DNA of 64,000 nt, taken from NCBI RefSeq assembly GCF_902833055.1, contig NZ_CADFEJ010000021.1:25012-89011 (forward strand), in the 5' to 3' direction. The notes under the pieces were generated by a model. That model did no database searches. It saw only the letters and a program-made list of their open reading frames with translations, and had not been told where the DNA came from. This DNA is from Burkholderia territorii (GTDB lineage Bacteria; Pseudomonadota; Gammaproteobacteria; Burkholderiales; Burkholderiaceae). The position numbers were made by a program, and so were the translations under genes. Below are positions 27,560 through 36,661 of the stretch, one piece after another; the first letter of the stretch is position 1; the number at the start of each line of letters is the position of its first letter.

Positions 27560-27632
27560 ACGTTCATTGCCTCGCAGTGAGTACGCGGCCGGCCGCACCT
27601 GGCCGGCCGCGCACATGCTGCCCCTCGTGCCG

Positions 27633-28661
27633 TTACTGGCTCGCGAGCTGCGCCTGGGTATAGAAGCCGTCTTTCACGACGACGTCGACGTTGCGCTTGG
27701 TCAGCAGCGTCGGCTGCAGCAGCACCGTGTCGACCTTCTTCTTCCCGTTGTCGTACTGCGCGTTGAACGCAGGCTTCGTGCCCTTCGCGAGATCGACCGC
27801 CAGCTTCGCGGCTTCGCTCGCGATCAGCTTCAGCGGCTTGTAGACGGTCATGGTCTGCGTGCCCGCGATCACGCGCTTGACCGCCGCGAGGTCCGCATCC
27901 TGCCCCGACACCGGCACCTTGCCGGCCAGGTGCTGCGCGGCGAGCGCCTGGATCGCGCCGCCCGCCGTGCCGTCGTTCGATGCGACGATCGCGTCGATCT
28001 TGTTGTTGTTCGCGGTGAGCGCGTCCTCGACGATGCGCAGCGCGGTCGATGCACTCCATTCGGGCACCCACTGCTGGCCGACGACCTTGATGTCGCCGCG
28101 ATCGATCGCCGGCTTCAGCACCTTCAACTGGCCCTCGCGCAGCATCTTCGCGTTGTTGTCGGTCGGCGCGCCGCCGAGCAGGAAATAGTTGCCCTTCGGC
28201 TTCGCATCGAACACGCCCTGCGCCTGCAGCTCGCCGACCTTCTCGTTGTCGAACGAGATGTACGCGTCGACGTCCGCATCGAGGATCAGACGGTCGTACG
28301 ACACGACCTTGATGCCGGCCTTCCTCGCTTCGGCGACGACGTTGCCGAGCGTCTTCGAATTGAACGGCACGATCACGATCACGTCGACTCCGCGCGAGAT
28401 CAGGTTCTCGATCTGCGAAATCTGCCGCGCCTCGCTCGCATCGGCCGACTGCACCGACACCTTCGCGCCGAGCCTGGTTGCGGCTGCAACGAAATAGTCG
28501 CGATCGCGCGACCAGCGCTCGACGCGCAGGTCGTCGATGCAGAAGCCGATCTCGGGCTTGTCCTTGCTCGCATGCGCGAGCGGTGCGCCAAGCACGAAGA
28601 GCGCCAGCGCAGCGGCGCCGGCAAGGGAACTCAATACGGTACGACGCGTCACGGATTTCAT
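27633..28661 (-). CDS. xylF: D-xylose-binding periplasmic protein XylF
   Basis: A 342-residue CUT2 solute-binding protein with a signal peptide that begins MKSVTRRTVLSSLAGAAALA and is cleaved near AHASKDKP. The mature protein has the XylF layout: IGFCIDDLRVERW at the first binding strand, VDVIVIVPFNSKT, VVSYDRLILDADVDAYISFD, and the QALAAQHLAGKVPVSGQDAD hinge segment. It binds D-xylose in the periplasm and delivers it to XylGH. AAGGAG lies before the ATG. An Arg-Arg pair in the signal (TRRTVL) is compatible with Tat export but may simply be an ordinary Sec signal. Confidence 0.93.
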   Translation of the reverse strand: MKSVTRRTVLSSLAGAAALALFVLGAPLAHASKDKPEIGFCIDDLRVERWSRDRDYFVAAATRLGAKVSVQSADASEARQISQIENLISRGVDVIVIVPFNSKTLGNVVAEARKAGIKVVSYDRLILDADVDAYISFDNEKVGELQAQGVFDAKPKGNYFLLGGAPTDNNAKMLREGQLKVLKPAIDRGDIKVVGQQWVPEWSASTALRIVEDALTANNNKIDAIVASNDGTAGGAIQALAAQHLAGKVPVSGQDADLAAVKRVIAGTQTMTVYKPLKLIASEAAKLAVDLAKGTKPAFNAQYDNGKKKVDTVLLQPTLLTKRNVDVVVKDGFYTQAQLASQ

Positions 28662-28769
28662 GTCTCCACTCCTTGTTATGGAACCACCTCACGAACGCCG
28701 GGCGGCCGCGGGAATGCGCCGCCCGCATCGAATCACTGCACGGCACGGCATCGTGCCGGCGAAACGCCG

Positions 28770-30248
28770 TCACGCGCCCGCTGCAAACACCGGCTCGAGC
28801 GCGCGGTAAAGCGCGCGGAACGTCGGCCGCCGCGCGTCGCGATACCACGCGTGCCGCGCCGGATCGGGCTCGCGCACCGCGACGACCGGCGGTTGCGGGC
28901 ACACGTCGTCGAGCGATGCGTCCGGTTCGAGCGCGAGATGCGCGAGCCGCGCGGCACCGAGCGCCGGGCCGACCTCGCCGCCCGCGCGCAGCGTCAGCGC
29001 GCGTCCGCTCAGGTCGGCGAGCATCTGCGTCCAGTAAGCGCTGCGCGAGCCGCCGCCGATCACCGTGATGCCGTCGGGCACCAGTCCGGCCGCATGCAGC
29101 GCTTCGATGCCATCGAGCAGCGCGAAGCCGACGCCTTCGAGCGTCGCGTTCGCGAGATCCGCGCGCTGCGTGTCGGGCGTGAGCCCGTAGAACACGCCCT
29201 TCGCATTCACGTCGTTGTACGGCGTACGCTCGCCGCTCAGGTAAGGCAGGAACCACGGACGCTCGGCACGCGCGTTCGTCTCGGCATCGGCGAGCAGCGT
29301 CGCCACACCGTCATAACCGGCCAGTTGCGCGGTGAAGTCGATGCAGCCGGCCGCGTTCAGCATCACCGACATCAGGTGCCACGTGTCGGGCAGCGCATGA
29401 CAGAAGCTGTGCACCGCCGATTCCGGGTTTGCGCGAAACCCGTCCGACACCGCGAAATACACGCCCGACGTGCCGAGCGACAGCAGCGCGTCGCCGGGCC
29501 GCACGATGCCGACGCCGACCGCGCCGGCCGCGTTGTCGCCACCGCCGGCGACGACCGGAATCTCGCGCAGGCCAAGCGCGCGCGCGACGGCAGGCAGCAG
29601 CGTGCCGGTCACGCGGTTGCCCTCGAACACTGCCGGCATCTGCGCGTGCGAGAGACCGCATGCGGCGAGCAGCGTGTCGTCGTAGTCGCGCTTCGCGACG
29701 TCGAGCCACAACGTGCCGGCCGCGTCCGACGGATCGGTCGCGAACGTGCCGGTCAGCCGGTAGCGCAGGTAATCCTTCGGCAGCAGCACGTGCGCGATGC
29801 GCGCGAACACGTCGGGTTCGTGGCGACGCACCCAGAGAAGCTTCGGCGCGGTGAAGCCCGGCATCGCGACGTTGCCCGTCACCGCGCGCAGCGCAGGGGC
29901 GAGCCGCTCGAGTTCCGCGCATTCCGCATCCGCACGGCCATCGTTCCACAGGATCGCGGGGCGCAGCACGTCGCCGTGCGCGTCGAGCAGCGTCGCGCCG
30001 TGCATCTGCCCGGTCAGGCCCAGCGCGTCGATGTCGCGCGGATCGATGCCGCTCGCGCGTGCCGCATCGACGAGCGCGGCCAGCGCGCCGCACGCGGCGT
30101 CCCACCAGTCGCGCGGCGCCTGTTCGGACCAGCGCGGCCGCGGCCGGCTCACCGTCAGCGTGCGACTCGCGCTCGCCCGCACCGCACCGTCGCGGTCGAG
30201 CAGCACCGCCTTCACGCCCGACGTGCCGAGATCGAGTCCGATGTACAT
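28770..30248 (-). CDS. xylB: Xylulokinase XylB
   Basis: A 492-residue FGGY-family sugar kinase. It starts MYIGLDLGTSGVKAVLLDRDG (phosphate-1 motif, quoted as the family start), has the substrate-contact LTGQMHGATLLD, and the catalytic region VVAGGGDNAAGAVGVGIV with the base Asp. FGGY-type signature residues are in GVGFALLDGIEAL. It phosphorylates D-xylulose made by XylA, feeding the pentose phosphate pathway. The start is 4 bp past the xylA stop, so the genes are translationally coupled. The gap to xylF is 108 bp. Confidence 0.95.
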   Translation of the reverse strand: MYIGLDLGTSGVKAVLLDRDGAVRASASRTLTVSRPRPRWSEQAPRDWWDAACGALAALVDAARASGIDPRDIDALGLTGQMHGATLLDAHGDVLRPAILWNDGRADAECAELERLAPALRAVTGNVAMPGFTAPKLLWVRRHEPDVFARIAHVLLPKDYLRYRLTGTFATDPSDAAGTLWLDVAKRDYDDTLLAACGLSHAQMPAVFEGNRVTGTLLPAVARALGLREIPVVAGGGDNAAGAVGVGIVRPGDALLSLGTSGVYFAVSDGFRANPESAVHSFCHALPDTWHLMSVMLNAAGCIDFTAQLAGYDGVATLLADAETNARAERPWFLPYLSGERTPYNDVNAKGVFYGLTPDTQRADLANATLEGVGFALLDGIEALHAAGLVPDGITVIGGGSRSAYWTQMLADLSGRALTLRAGGEVGPALGAARLAHLALEPDASLDDVCPQPPVVAVREPDPARHAWYRDARRPTFRALYRALEPVFAAGA

Positions 30249-30252
30249 GGCG

Positions 30253-31575
30253 TCAGCGCAGCCCGTAGATCGCCTGGTTCACGATGTTCTCGAGCCGCTC
30301 CTGCGCGCCGCTCACATGTCGCGGGTCCACGCCGCGCGCGAGCGCGTCGTCCGCGAGCGACTGCAGCGTATAGCCGCCCGACAGGATCTTGCGGCCGAAC
30401 GCGTCGTCCCACTGCGCGTAGCGCTGCCGGCGCAGCGCGTCGAGCCGGTCGTTCTCGACCAGTACGGCCGCGCGTTCGAGCGCGAGCGCGAGCACGTCGA
30501 TCGCACCGACGTGGCCGTGGAAGAGATCTTCCGGATCGACGCTCTGGCGCCGCACCTTCGCGTCGAAGTTCATCCCGCCGGTCGTGAAGCCGCCGTGCCG
30601 CAGGATCTCGTAGAACGCGAGCGTCAGTTCCTCGACGCTGTTCGGGAACTGATCGGTATCCCAACCGTTCTGCGGATCGCCCCGGTTCGCGTCGACGCTG
30701 CCGAACACGCCGAGTGCGAACGCGTTGGCAATCTCGTGATGGAACGAGTGGCCGGCGAGCGTCGCATGGTTCGCCTCGATGTTCACGCGAATCTCGTTCT
30801 GCAGTCCGTATTGCACGAGAAAACCGTGCACGGTCGCGACGTCGTAGTCGTACTGGTGCTTGGTCGGCTCCTGCGGTTTCGGCTCGATCAGCAGCGCGCC
30901 GTTGAAGCCGATTCGATGCTTGTGCTCGACGACCATCGACAGGAAGCGCGCGAATTGCTCGCGCTCGCGCTTCAGGTCGGTATTGAGCAGCGTCTCGTAG
31001 CCTTCGCGGCCGCCCCACAGTACGTAGTTCTCGCCGCCGAGCCGATGCGTCGCATCGAGCGCGTGGCACACCTGGGTCGCAGCCCACGCGAACACGTCGG
31101 GGTTCGGGTTCGTCGCGGCGCCCGCCGCGAAGCGCGGGTGCGAGAACAGGTTCGCCGTGCCCCACAGCAGCCGCACGCCGCTTGCCTGCTGGCGCTCGCC
31201 GAGATAGTCGACCATCCGCGCGAAATTGGCCGCGTACTCGCGCAGGCTGTCGCCTTCCGGCGCGACGTCGGTGTCGTGGAACGTATAGAAAGGCGTGCCG
31301 AGCTTCGTGAAGAACTCGAATGCCGCATCGGCCTTCATGCGCGCACGTTCGAGCGCGTCGCCAGGCTGCTGCCACGGCCGCTGGAACGCGCCCTGCCCGA
31401 AGATGTCGTGCCCCGGCCAGACGAACGTGTGCCAGTAGCAGACCGCAATCCGCAGATGCTCGGCGAGCGTCTTGCCGAGCACACGCTTCTCGGGGTCGTA
31501 ATAGTGGTAAGCCAGCGGGTTGTCCGACTGCGGACCTTCGTAGCGAATCGCGGGAATGTGTTCGAAATACGACAT
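30253..31575 (-). CDS. xylA: Xylose isomerase XylA
   Basis: A 440-residue metal-dependent xylose isomerase of the long (class II) type. Landmarks are the N-terminus MSYFEHIPAIRYEGPQSDNP, the catalytic-His segment YTFHDTDVAPEG, VLWGGREGYETLLNTD, the metal-binding EPKPQEPTKHQYD, and GGMNFDAKVRRQS. It interconverts D-xylose and D-xylulose. I start at ATG 31575 because it has a GGAG site and matches the family N-terminus. It is the first gene of xylABFGH and diverges from xylR across 265 bp. Confidence 0.96.
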   Translation of the reverse strand: MSYFEHIPAIRYEGPQSDNPLAYHYYDPEKRVLGKTLAEHLRIAVCYWHTFVWPGHDIFGQGAFQRPWQQPGDALERARMKADAAFEFFTKLGTPFYTFHDTDVAPEGDSLREYAANFARMVDYLGERQQASGVRLLWGTANLFSHPRFAAGAATNPNPDVFAWAATQVCHALDATHRLGGENYVLWGGREGYETLLNTDLKREREQFARFLSMVVEHKHRIGFNGALLIEPKPQEPTKHQYDYDVATVHGFLVQYGLQNEIRVNIEANHATLAGHSFHHEIANAFALGVFGSVDANRGDPQNGWDTDQFPNSVEELTLAFYEILRHGGFTTGGMNFDAKVRRQSVDPEDLFHGHVGAIDVLALALERAAVLVENDRLDALRRQRYAQWDDAFGRKILSGGYTLQSLADDALARGVDPRHVSGAQERLENIVNQAIYGLR

Positions 31576-31677
31576 GGCGTCTCCGTGCTGGTCTTGTTGC
31601 AGCGCAACGCGCGTCGCGACGGCGACGCACGCGGCCGAATCCGGTTGGCTGGATCGTGCCCGCGCGCCTGCCGGCCG

Positions 31678-31695
31678 GCAATTGCGAAATTGCGC
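31678..31695. promoter_or_regulatory. Inverted repeat between xylA and xylR
   Basis: GCAATT-GCGA-AATTGC is a perfect 6-bp inverted repeat with a 4-bp spacer in the xylA-xylR divergent region, about 103 bp before xylA and 163 bp before xylR. It is AT-rich for this genome. It is a plausible XylR operator, but XylR proteins usually bind direct repeats, so the assignment is uncertain. Confidence 0.3.
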
Positions 31696-31840
31696 AGCAC
31701 GCTTAACGTTTCTTGCCAGCCGCTGCGCGCGGCCCGCGTTCCGTCCTACAATCGCCGGACACCAGAGAACCGCGCGACATCGCCCGTGCGCCCCGGAGAC
31801 AACGGCGAGCCGCCCTTGCGGCACCCGCCTCGAGACCGAC

Positions 31841-33034
31841 ATGACCCGTGCCCCTTCCGCCCAGACGCCGCACCGCATCGCGCTGCTGTTCAATGCGAAC
31901 AAGGTCTACGACCGCGAGATCATCAGCGGCATCGGCCAGTACCTGCACACGACGCGCGTCGTGTGGGACCTGTTCCTCGAAGACGACTTCCGCTGCCGGC
32001 TCGCCGGCATCGAACGCTTCGACGGCGACGGCATCATCGCGGACTTCGACGATCCAGCCGTCGCCGACGCGCTCGCCGGTTCGCCGCTGCCGATCGTCGC
32101 GGTCGGCTCGTCGTACGAGGATCCGGCGCAGTACCCGGACGGCGTCCCATATATTGCGACGGACAACCCGAAGCTCGTGTCGCTCGCCTATACGCACCTG
32201 ATCGGCGCGGGGCTCGCGCATTTCGCGATGTACAGCCTGCCGGCCGCGCAGGAGAACCGCTGGGCGCAGCAGCGCGAGCTCGCGTTCGACCGGCTCGCAC
32301 GCGCGGACGGGCTCGACGCGCCGATCTACCGCGGCGTGTCGACGAGCGCGTCGGGGTGGAACCATGCGATCGAGCAGCTGATCGACTGGCTGCATGCGCT
32401 GCCGAAGCCCGTCGGCGTGATCGCGGTCACGGATGCGCGCGCGCGGCATCTGCTGCAGGCATGCCTGCTGGCCGGCATCGCGGTGCCGGAACAGGTCGCG
32501 ATCATCGGCATCGACAACGATCCGCTCACGCGCACGCTGACGCGCATTCCGCTGTCGTCCGTGATCCAGGGCACCGAGGAAATGGGCCGCACCGCCGCGC
32601 ACCTGCTGCACCGGATGCTGCGCGGCGCAAGGTTTCCCGGGCAACGGATCCTCGTGCCGCCGGTCGGCATCAACGTGCTCGAATCGACGCGCCACCAGCC
32701 GCTCGCGAGCCCGCACGTGATGCGCGCGCGGCATTTCATCCGGCAGTACGCGTGCCAGGGGATCAAGACCGAGCAGGTCGCCGACTATGTCGGCGTGTCG
32801 CGCTCGCTGCTCGAAGAACACTTCCGGCGCGAGCTGCAACGCACCGTGCACCAGGAGATCCTGCGTCACAAGATCGAGGCGGCGCAGGCGCTGCTCGCCA
32901 GCCGCAATGCATCGAGCGCGGAAGTCGCGATCCGCTGCGGCTTCACGTCGCTGCAATACATGTACGCGGTGTTCCGCCGCGAACTCGGCTGCACGCCGCG
33001 CGAATACCAGGAACGCGCGGCATCGGCCCACTGA
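31841..33034 (+). CDS. xylR: Xylose operon regulator XylR
   Basis: A 397-residue regulator. The N-terminal two-thirds is a LacI/periplasmic-binding-like sensor (IALLFNANKVYDREIISGIG, SSYEDPAQYPDGVPYIATDN quoted in part, VAIIGIDNDPLTRTLTRIPL). The C-terminus is an AraC-type DNA-binding domain (VADYVGVSRSLLEEHFRREL and SAEVAIRCGFTSLQYMYAVF). This is the exact architecture of E. coli XylR, a D-xylose-activated activator. It diverges from xylA. The ATG at 31841 starts the conserved part; no strong ribosome site is visible. The aldose 1-epimerase gene follows 25 bp later. Confidence 0.93.
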   Translation: MTRAPSAQTPHRIALLFNANKVYDREIISGIGQYLHTTRVVWDLFLEDDFRCRLAGIERFDGDGIIADFDDPAVADALAGSPLPIVAVGSSYEDPAQYPDGVPYIATDNPKLVSLAYTHLIGAGLAHFAMYSLPAAQENRWAQQRELAFDRLARADGLDAPIYRGVSTSASGWNHAIEQLIDWLHALPKPVGVIAVTDARARHLLQACLLAGIAVPEQVAIIGIDNDPLTRTLTRIPLSSVIQGTEEMGRTAAHLLHRMLRGARFPGQRILVPPVGINVLESTRHQPLASPHVMRARHFIRQYACQGIKTEQVADYVGVSRSLLEEHFRRELQRTVHQEILRHKIEAAQALLASRNASSAEVAIRCGFTSLQYMYAVFRRELGCTPREYQERAASAH

Positions 33035-33059
33035 ATTCACCGCCCACGAGCGACCACTC

Positions 33060-34148
33060 ATGCATATCGACACCGACTCCCCCCGCCCGGCATCCGACGT
33101 CGGCCGCATTCCGTCCGAACCGTGGGGCACGCTGCCCGGCGGCGACCCGGTGCGGCGCTATACGCTGCGCAACGCGCACGGGATGCGCGTCGTCGTCAGC
33201 GATCTCGGCGCGACCGTCGTGTCGTGGCTCGCCCCCGACCGCACCGGGCGCTTCGCCGATATCGTGCTGGCCCACGACACGCCGGCCGAGTACCTCGAGT
33301 CGGGCGCGTACCTCGGCGCGACGGTCGGCCGCTGGGCGAACCGGATCGCGGGTGCGCGCTTCACGCTCGACGGCATCGACTACACGCTCGACCGCAACGA
33401 GAACGGCAATCTGCTGCACGGCGGCGCGAGCGGCTTTCATCGCGCGCGCTGGGACGTGATCGACGATCTGGGCGGGCTGACGCTGCGGCTCGACTCGCCG
33501 GAGGGCGATGCGGGATTTCCCGGCAACGTGAGCGTGCAGGTGCGCTACGCGCTCGACGATGACGGCACGCTGACGATCGATTATTCGGCCCGCACCGATG
33601 CACCGACGCCGCTGAACCTCACGAATCACAGCTACTTCAATCTCAGCGGGCGCGCGGGCAGCGACGTGCGCGGCCACCTGCTGCAGATCGACGCCGACGC
33701 GTTCGTCGAAGTCGACGACGCGTTGATCCCGACCGGCACGGCCGACGTGACGGGCACGGCGTTCGATTTCCGGCAAAGCGCGCCGATCGGCGCCCGCCTC
33801 GGCTGGCCGCATGCGCAGCTCGCGCGCGGGCGCGGCTTCGACCACTGCTACGTGCTGCGCGACCCCGCGCGCGGCGTGCGGCCCGTCGCATCGATCTACG
33901 ATCCGGAAAGCGGGCGGGAGCTCGTGGTAGCGACGGATCAGCGCGGGCTGCAGCTCTATACGGGCAACTATCTGGACGATGTGCGCGTGGGCGGCGGCGT
34001 CCGGTGCCAACGACATGCGGCGCTGTGCGTCGAAGCCGGTTTTTATCCGAACCAGGTCAACATGGACACGTTGCGCGACGAAACCATCCTTCATCCCGGT
34101 GACACTTATCGCCAGACGACGCGGTATCGGGTCGGCATTCGTGCGTAG
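33060..34148 (+). CDS. Aldose 1-epimerase (mutarotase)
   Basis: A 362-residue GalM-family mutarotase. Family features are GAYLGATVGRWANRIAGARF, the catalytic His in NLTNHSYFNLSG, GRGFDHCYVLRD, and the catalytic Glu region in ALCVEAGFYPNQVN, with LQLYTGNYLDD nearby. It interconverts alpha and beta anomers of aldoses such as xylose. Its position 25 bp after xylR suggests it speeds xylose use. It is the last gene before the terpenoid cluster and converges on it. Confidence 0.92.
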   Translation: MHIDTDSPRPASDVGRIPSEPWGTLPGGDPVRRYTLRNAHGMRVVVSDLGATVVSWLAPDRTGRFADIVLAHDTPAEYLESGAYLGATVGRWANRIAGARFTLDGIDYTLDRNENGNLLHGGASGFHRARWDVIDDLGGLTLRLDSPEGDAGFPGNVSVQVRYALDDDGTLTIDYSARTDAPTPLNLTNHSYFNLSGRAGSDVRGHLLQIDADAFVEVDDALIPTGTADVTGTAFDFRQSAPIGARLGWPHAQLARGRGFDHCYVLRDPARGVRPVASIYDPESGRELVVATDQRGLQLYTGNYLDDVRVGGGVRCQRHAALCVEAGFYPNQVNMDTLRDETILHPGDTYRQTTRYRVGIRA

Positions 34149-34210
34149 CGGGAGCGGGTATGCACCGCGTCGGCACGGCGGCTCCGGAGGCCACGGAGTC
34201 AATCACGCAT

Positions 34211-34222
34211 GCCGGTATACCG
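34211..34222. repeat. 12-bp direct repeat flanking the terpenoid cluster, left copy
   Basis: GCCGGTATACCG occurs here and again at 45749-45760, just outside the two ends of the terpenoid cluster. The inner CGGTATACCG is a palindrome. It could be an insertion footprint, a regulator site or coincidence. Confidence 0.4.
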
Positions 34223-34262
34223 ATTGATCCATGGCGCAAACTACAACCGTTGCCCTTCCCGC

Positions 34263-35291
34263 TCACTCCGGATAGAACCGCTTCATCCAGCGTCGATACA
34301 CGGCAATCGACGTCTCGCCAGCCATCAGTTTCGGATGGTCGATGAAATTCCTGTGGTTCCAGATGGGGAAATCGTGCTTGGCCACGCCGATCGCCCAACG
34401 ATGCGCGAATGCCACCAGCACCGAATTGATCGGGGTGCGCAACCATCGTGGCAGTGCGGCGACCCGCGCCACATGCACGGCATTCGATACTCTGAGCGTC
34501 CACTTCAACGGCGCGGTCGGCGTGGTGAAGACCTTCGTGACAACGGTCGCGCCGAGGCTCGGCGCGGTGCTGGTCCCGATCACGCATCCTACGCCGTAGT
34601 TGACGAAGCGCATGTTGATCAGCACGCCGCGAAACCGCCCCGTCATGTCGAAAGTGATCGACGATTGCCCGACTTCGTGGGTCATCGATGTATCGGTAAA
34701 CCCGTGCAAATGCGCAAAATGCAGGACGTCGGCGCTGTTCTCGCCGACGTCGTGCACGTAACCGTCGAACAGGTCGCAGCTTGTCTTCGGCGAACTGAAT
34801 CCGCCGCGCGTGTCGATTTCGTCGATCTCCCAGTCCGGTTGCGCATCTTCGCTATCGCGCCAGACCAGCACGACGCCGTTGCGCTCGCACGTCAGCCAGC
34901 GGGCAAGCGCGGCACGCGGTGGCATGCGATCGCCGGGTGCTCGGGCGCAGGTTCCGTCGGGCCCGAATGCCAGCCCGTGAAACGGACACACCAGGTGGTC
35001 GCAATCGACTTTCCCGCCGTGTCCGAGATGCGCACCCAGGTGCGGGCAATATGGCTCCGCCGCGTGCGCTTCACCTCGCGCCGTGCGATACACGATCAAT
35101 TCGTGCCCCATGAACGGAGCGATACGCACGTCGCCAGGCTTGAGTTCATCGCTGTAGCACAGCGCGAACCAGCCATTCGGATAGGGCATCGGGCGCCGAC
35201 GCCTGATGACCGGTTCGGGCAACGTGGCGGCGCCCATGTCGGCACGTGCAATCGCGAACGGATCGAATTGATGGACGTCCGATGGGGTCAT
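34263..35291 (-). CDS. Rieske non-heme iron oxygenase (KshA-like), paralogue 1
   Basis: A 342-residue oxygenase subunit. The Rieske 2Fe-2S motif is complete: C82-x-H84-x17-C102-x2-H105 (CPH ... CPFH). The mononuclear iron site follows as N185-x2-D188-x2-H191-x4-H196, the layout known from KshA steroid 9-hydroxylase and related monocomponent oxygenases. Such enzymes hydroxylate or demethylate hydrophobic substrates and need a separate reductase, which is not encoded in this window. The start overlaps the P450 stop (ATGA), so the two are coupled and probably act on the same terpenoid. It is a close paralogue of the gene at 38281-39306 with identical spacing of all motifs. It is the last gene of the operon. 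Confidence 0.93.
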   Translation of the reverse strand: MTPSDVHQFDPFAIARADMGAATLPEPVIRRRRPMPYPNGWFALCYSDELKPGDVRIAPFMGHELIVYRTARGEAHAAEPYCPHLGAHLGHGGKVDCDHLVCPFHGLAFGPDGTCARAPGDRMPPRAALARWLTCERNGVVLVWRDSEDAQPDWEIDEIDTRGGFSSPKTSCDLFDGYVHDVGENSADVLHFAHLHGFTDTSMTHEVGQSSITFDMTGRFRGVLINMRFVNYGVGCVIGTSTAPSLGATVVTKVFTTPTAPLKWTLRVSNAVHVARVAALPRWLRTPINSVLVAFAHRWAIGVAKHDFPIWNHRNFIDHPKLMAGETSIAVYRRWMKRFYPE

Positions 35292-36661
35292 GACGGAATC
35301 TCCGGCAGGGTGTCGTCCTTCGACGAGACGGAACGAAATGCCACCTGCGTTTGCCGAGACGGATAGTTGATCGGGAAGCGGCGACGCCCGCCGGTTCGCG
35401 GCGGCACGAGCTGCGGGCGCAGGTTCCGTTCGTCGAGTACCAGCGCCAGCGTCACGGCGAACTGCACCAGTTGCATGCATGCCGTATGAAATCCGAGGCA
35501 GCGGTGCGGCCCGCTGCCGAATTGCAGTGTCTGAATTGGCTTGTGTGTGCCGTGATGTTCGAGCCAGCGCTGCGGCAGGAACGCATCCGGCTGCGGATAG
35601 AGCGACGGCGCGCGGGACAGCAGAATCAGCGGGATGATCAGCCGCGTTCCGGCCTCGAGTTCGCGTCCGCCCAACTCGATCCGTTCCCGCGTTCGGCGAA
35701 ACACCAGCGGAAACGCGGGTTCGGTGCGCAGCGTTTCCAGAAACAGCGCTTCGGCAAACGGGAAGCGTGCCAGCTCCGACGGATTCCGCGGCACGGCACC
35801 CGCCGCGCGGGCTTCGGCGACGAGCGCATCCCAGTGATCAGGGTACTCGGTCAGCCGGATCACCAGATGCGCCATCGTGACCGCCGTGGTCTTGTGCGCC
35901 GCGTGAATCAGCGCGCGCAGATTGCCCAGCAAATTCGACTCCGGGGACGACGCGTCCGGCGCAGCCGGCGAGCGGACCAGTGTTGCGAGCAGGCCGCTGT
36001 CACCGGCGTTTCGTCGGAGTTCGTCGACGAGCGCACGCAGACGCGCATCGATCCACGCCTGCGCGCGGCGACTGCGCCGTTGCGGCGTGCCGGGTAGGTC
36101 GACCGGCAGCAGCGAAACCAGCGCATAGTGCCGGTAGTGCGTCTCCCAGGTCGCGATATCGTCTTCCGCGATCCCGAGCATGCGAAATATCATCGTCAGC
36201 GTAAGCGCACTCGTCTCGTCGACCAGGTCGATCGGCCCGCGCGCCGGCCACTCACGGATCCACGACATCATCACGTCGGCGAACAGCTCGCCCACCTTCG
36301 CGGCGGACAGCCCTTGCGGCTGGAACGACGGATTCGCCCATGCGCGCGTGCGCCGGTGAAGCTCGCCGTCCTGCGTGGCCATCGTGTCGCGCATCGCCGG
36401 TGCGACGTCGCCCAGCAAGTCCGCGAGCACGTCCTTGTTGTTGAACAGATCGAAGGCGTCCGGGCGCGTGCAGACCAGCATTCGGCCCATCGCGCCCATA
36501 TCGAGCCAGAAGTGTGTTCCCCAGTGGCGTTCGCCGTAAGCAAGCAGGTCCGGCAACGCGCGCGCGACGGCGGGCAGATGGCCGACCACCGGAAAGGCCC
36601 CGGGCAGTACCGGCATCCCCTGCAGCATGCGCACCCGGCGACTCAATGGATTTAACAGCAT
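35288..36661 (-). CDS. Cytochrome P450 with an atypical I-helix
   Basis: A 457-residue P450. The heme-thiolate signature is FGSGPHRCLG (ligand C388), and the K-helix ExxR is E309-T-L-R312. The I-helix oxygen-activation motif, usually A/G-G-x-D/E-T-T, reads A254-A-H-K257-T-T259: the acidic residue is a Lys (codon AAG). That is rare and may change proton delivery or indicate non-monooxygenase chemistry. There is no membrane anchor, so it should be soluble and use external ferredoxin partners not seen here. The start at 36661 overlaps the end of the class II cyclase gene by 10 bp, and its stop overlaps the Rieske start. It most likely oxidises the cyclised terpenoid. Confidence 0.93.
   Translation of the reverse strand: MLLNPLSRRVRMLQGMPVLPGAFPVVGHLPAVARALPDLLAYGERHWGTHFWLDMGAMGRMLVCTRPDAFDLFNNKDVLADLLGDVAPAMRDTMATQDGELHRRTRAWANPSFQPQGLSAAKVGELFADVMMSWIREWPARGPIDLVDETSALTLTMIFRMLGIAEDDIATWETHYRHYALVSLLPVDLPGTPQRRSRRAQAWIDARLRALVDELRRNAGDSGLLATLVRSPAAPDASSPESNLLGNLRALIHAAHKTTAVTMAHLVIRLTEYPDHWDALVAEARAAGAVPRNPSELARFPFAEALFLETLRTEPAFPLVFRRTRERIELGGRELEAGTRLIIPLILLSRAPSLYPQPDAFLPQRWLEHHGTHKPIQTLQFGSGPHRCLGFHTACMQLVQFAVTLALVLDERNLRPQLVPPRTGGRRRFPINYPSRQTQVAFRSVSSKDDTLPEIPS

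Noticed and set aside
27429..33459. Open frames of more than 1,000 codons on the plus strand opposite the xyl genes
   Set aside because: Low-complexity Arg/His composition, no ribosome site, and antisense to complete xylA-xylG genes.
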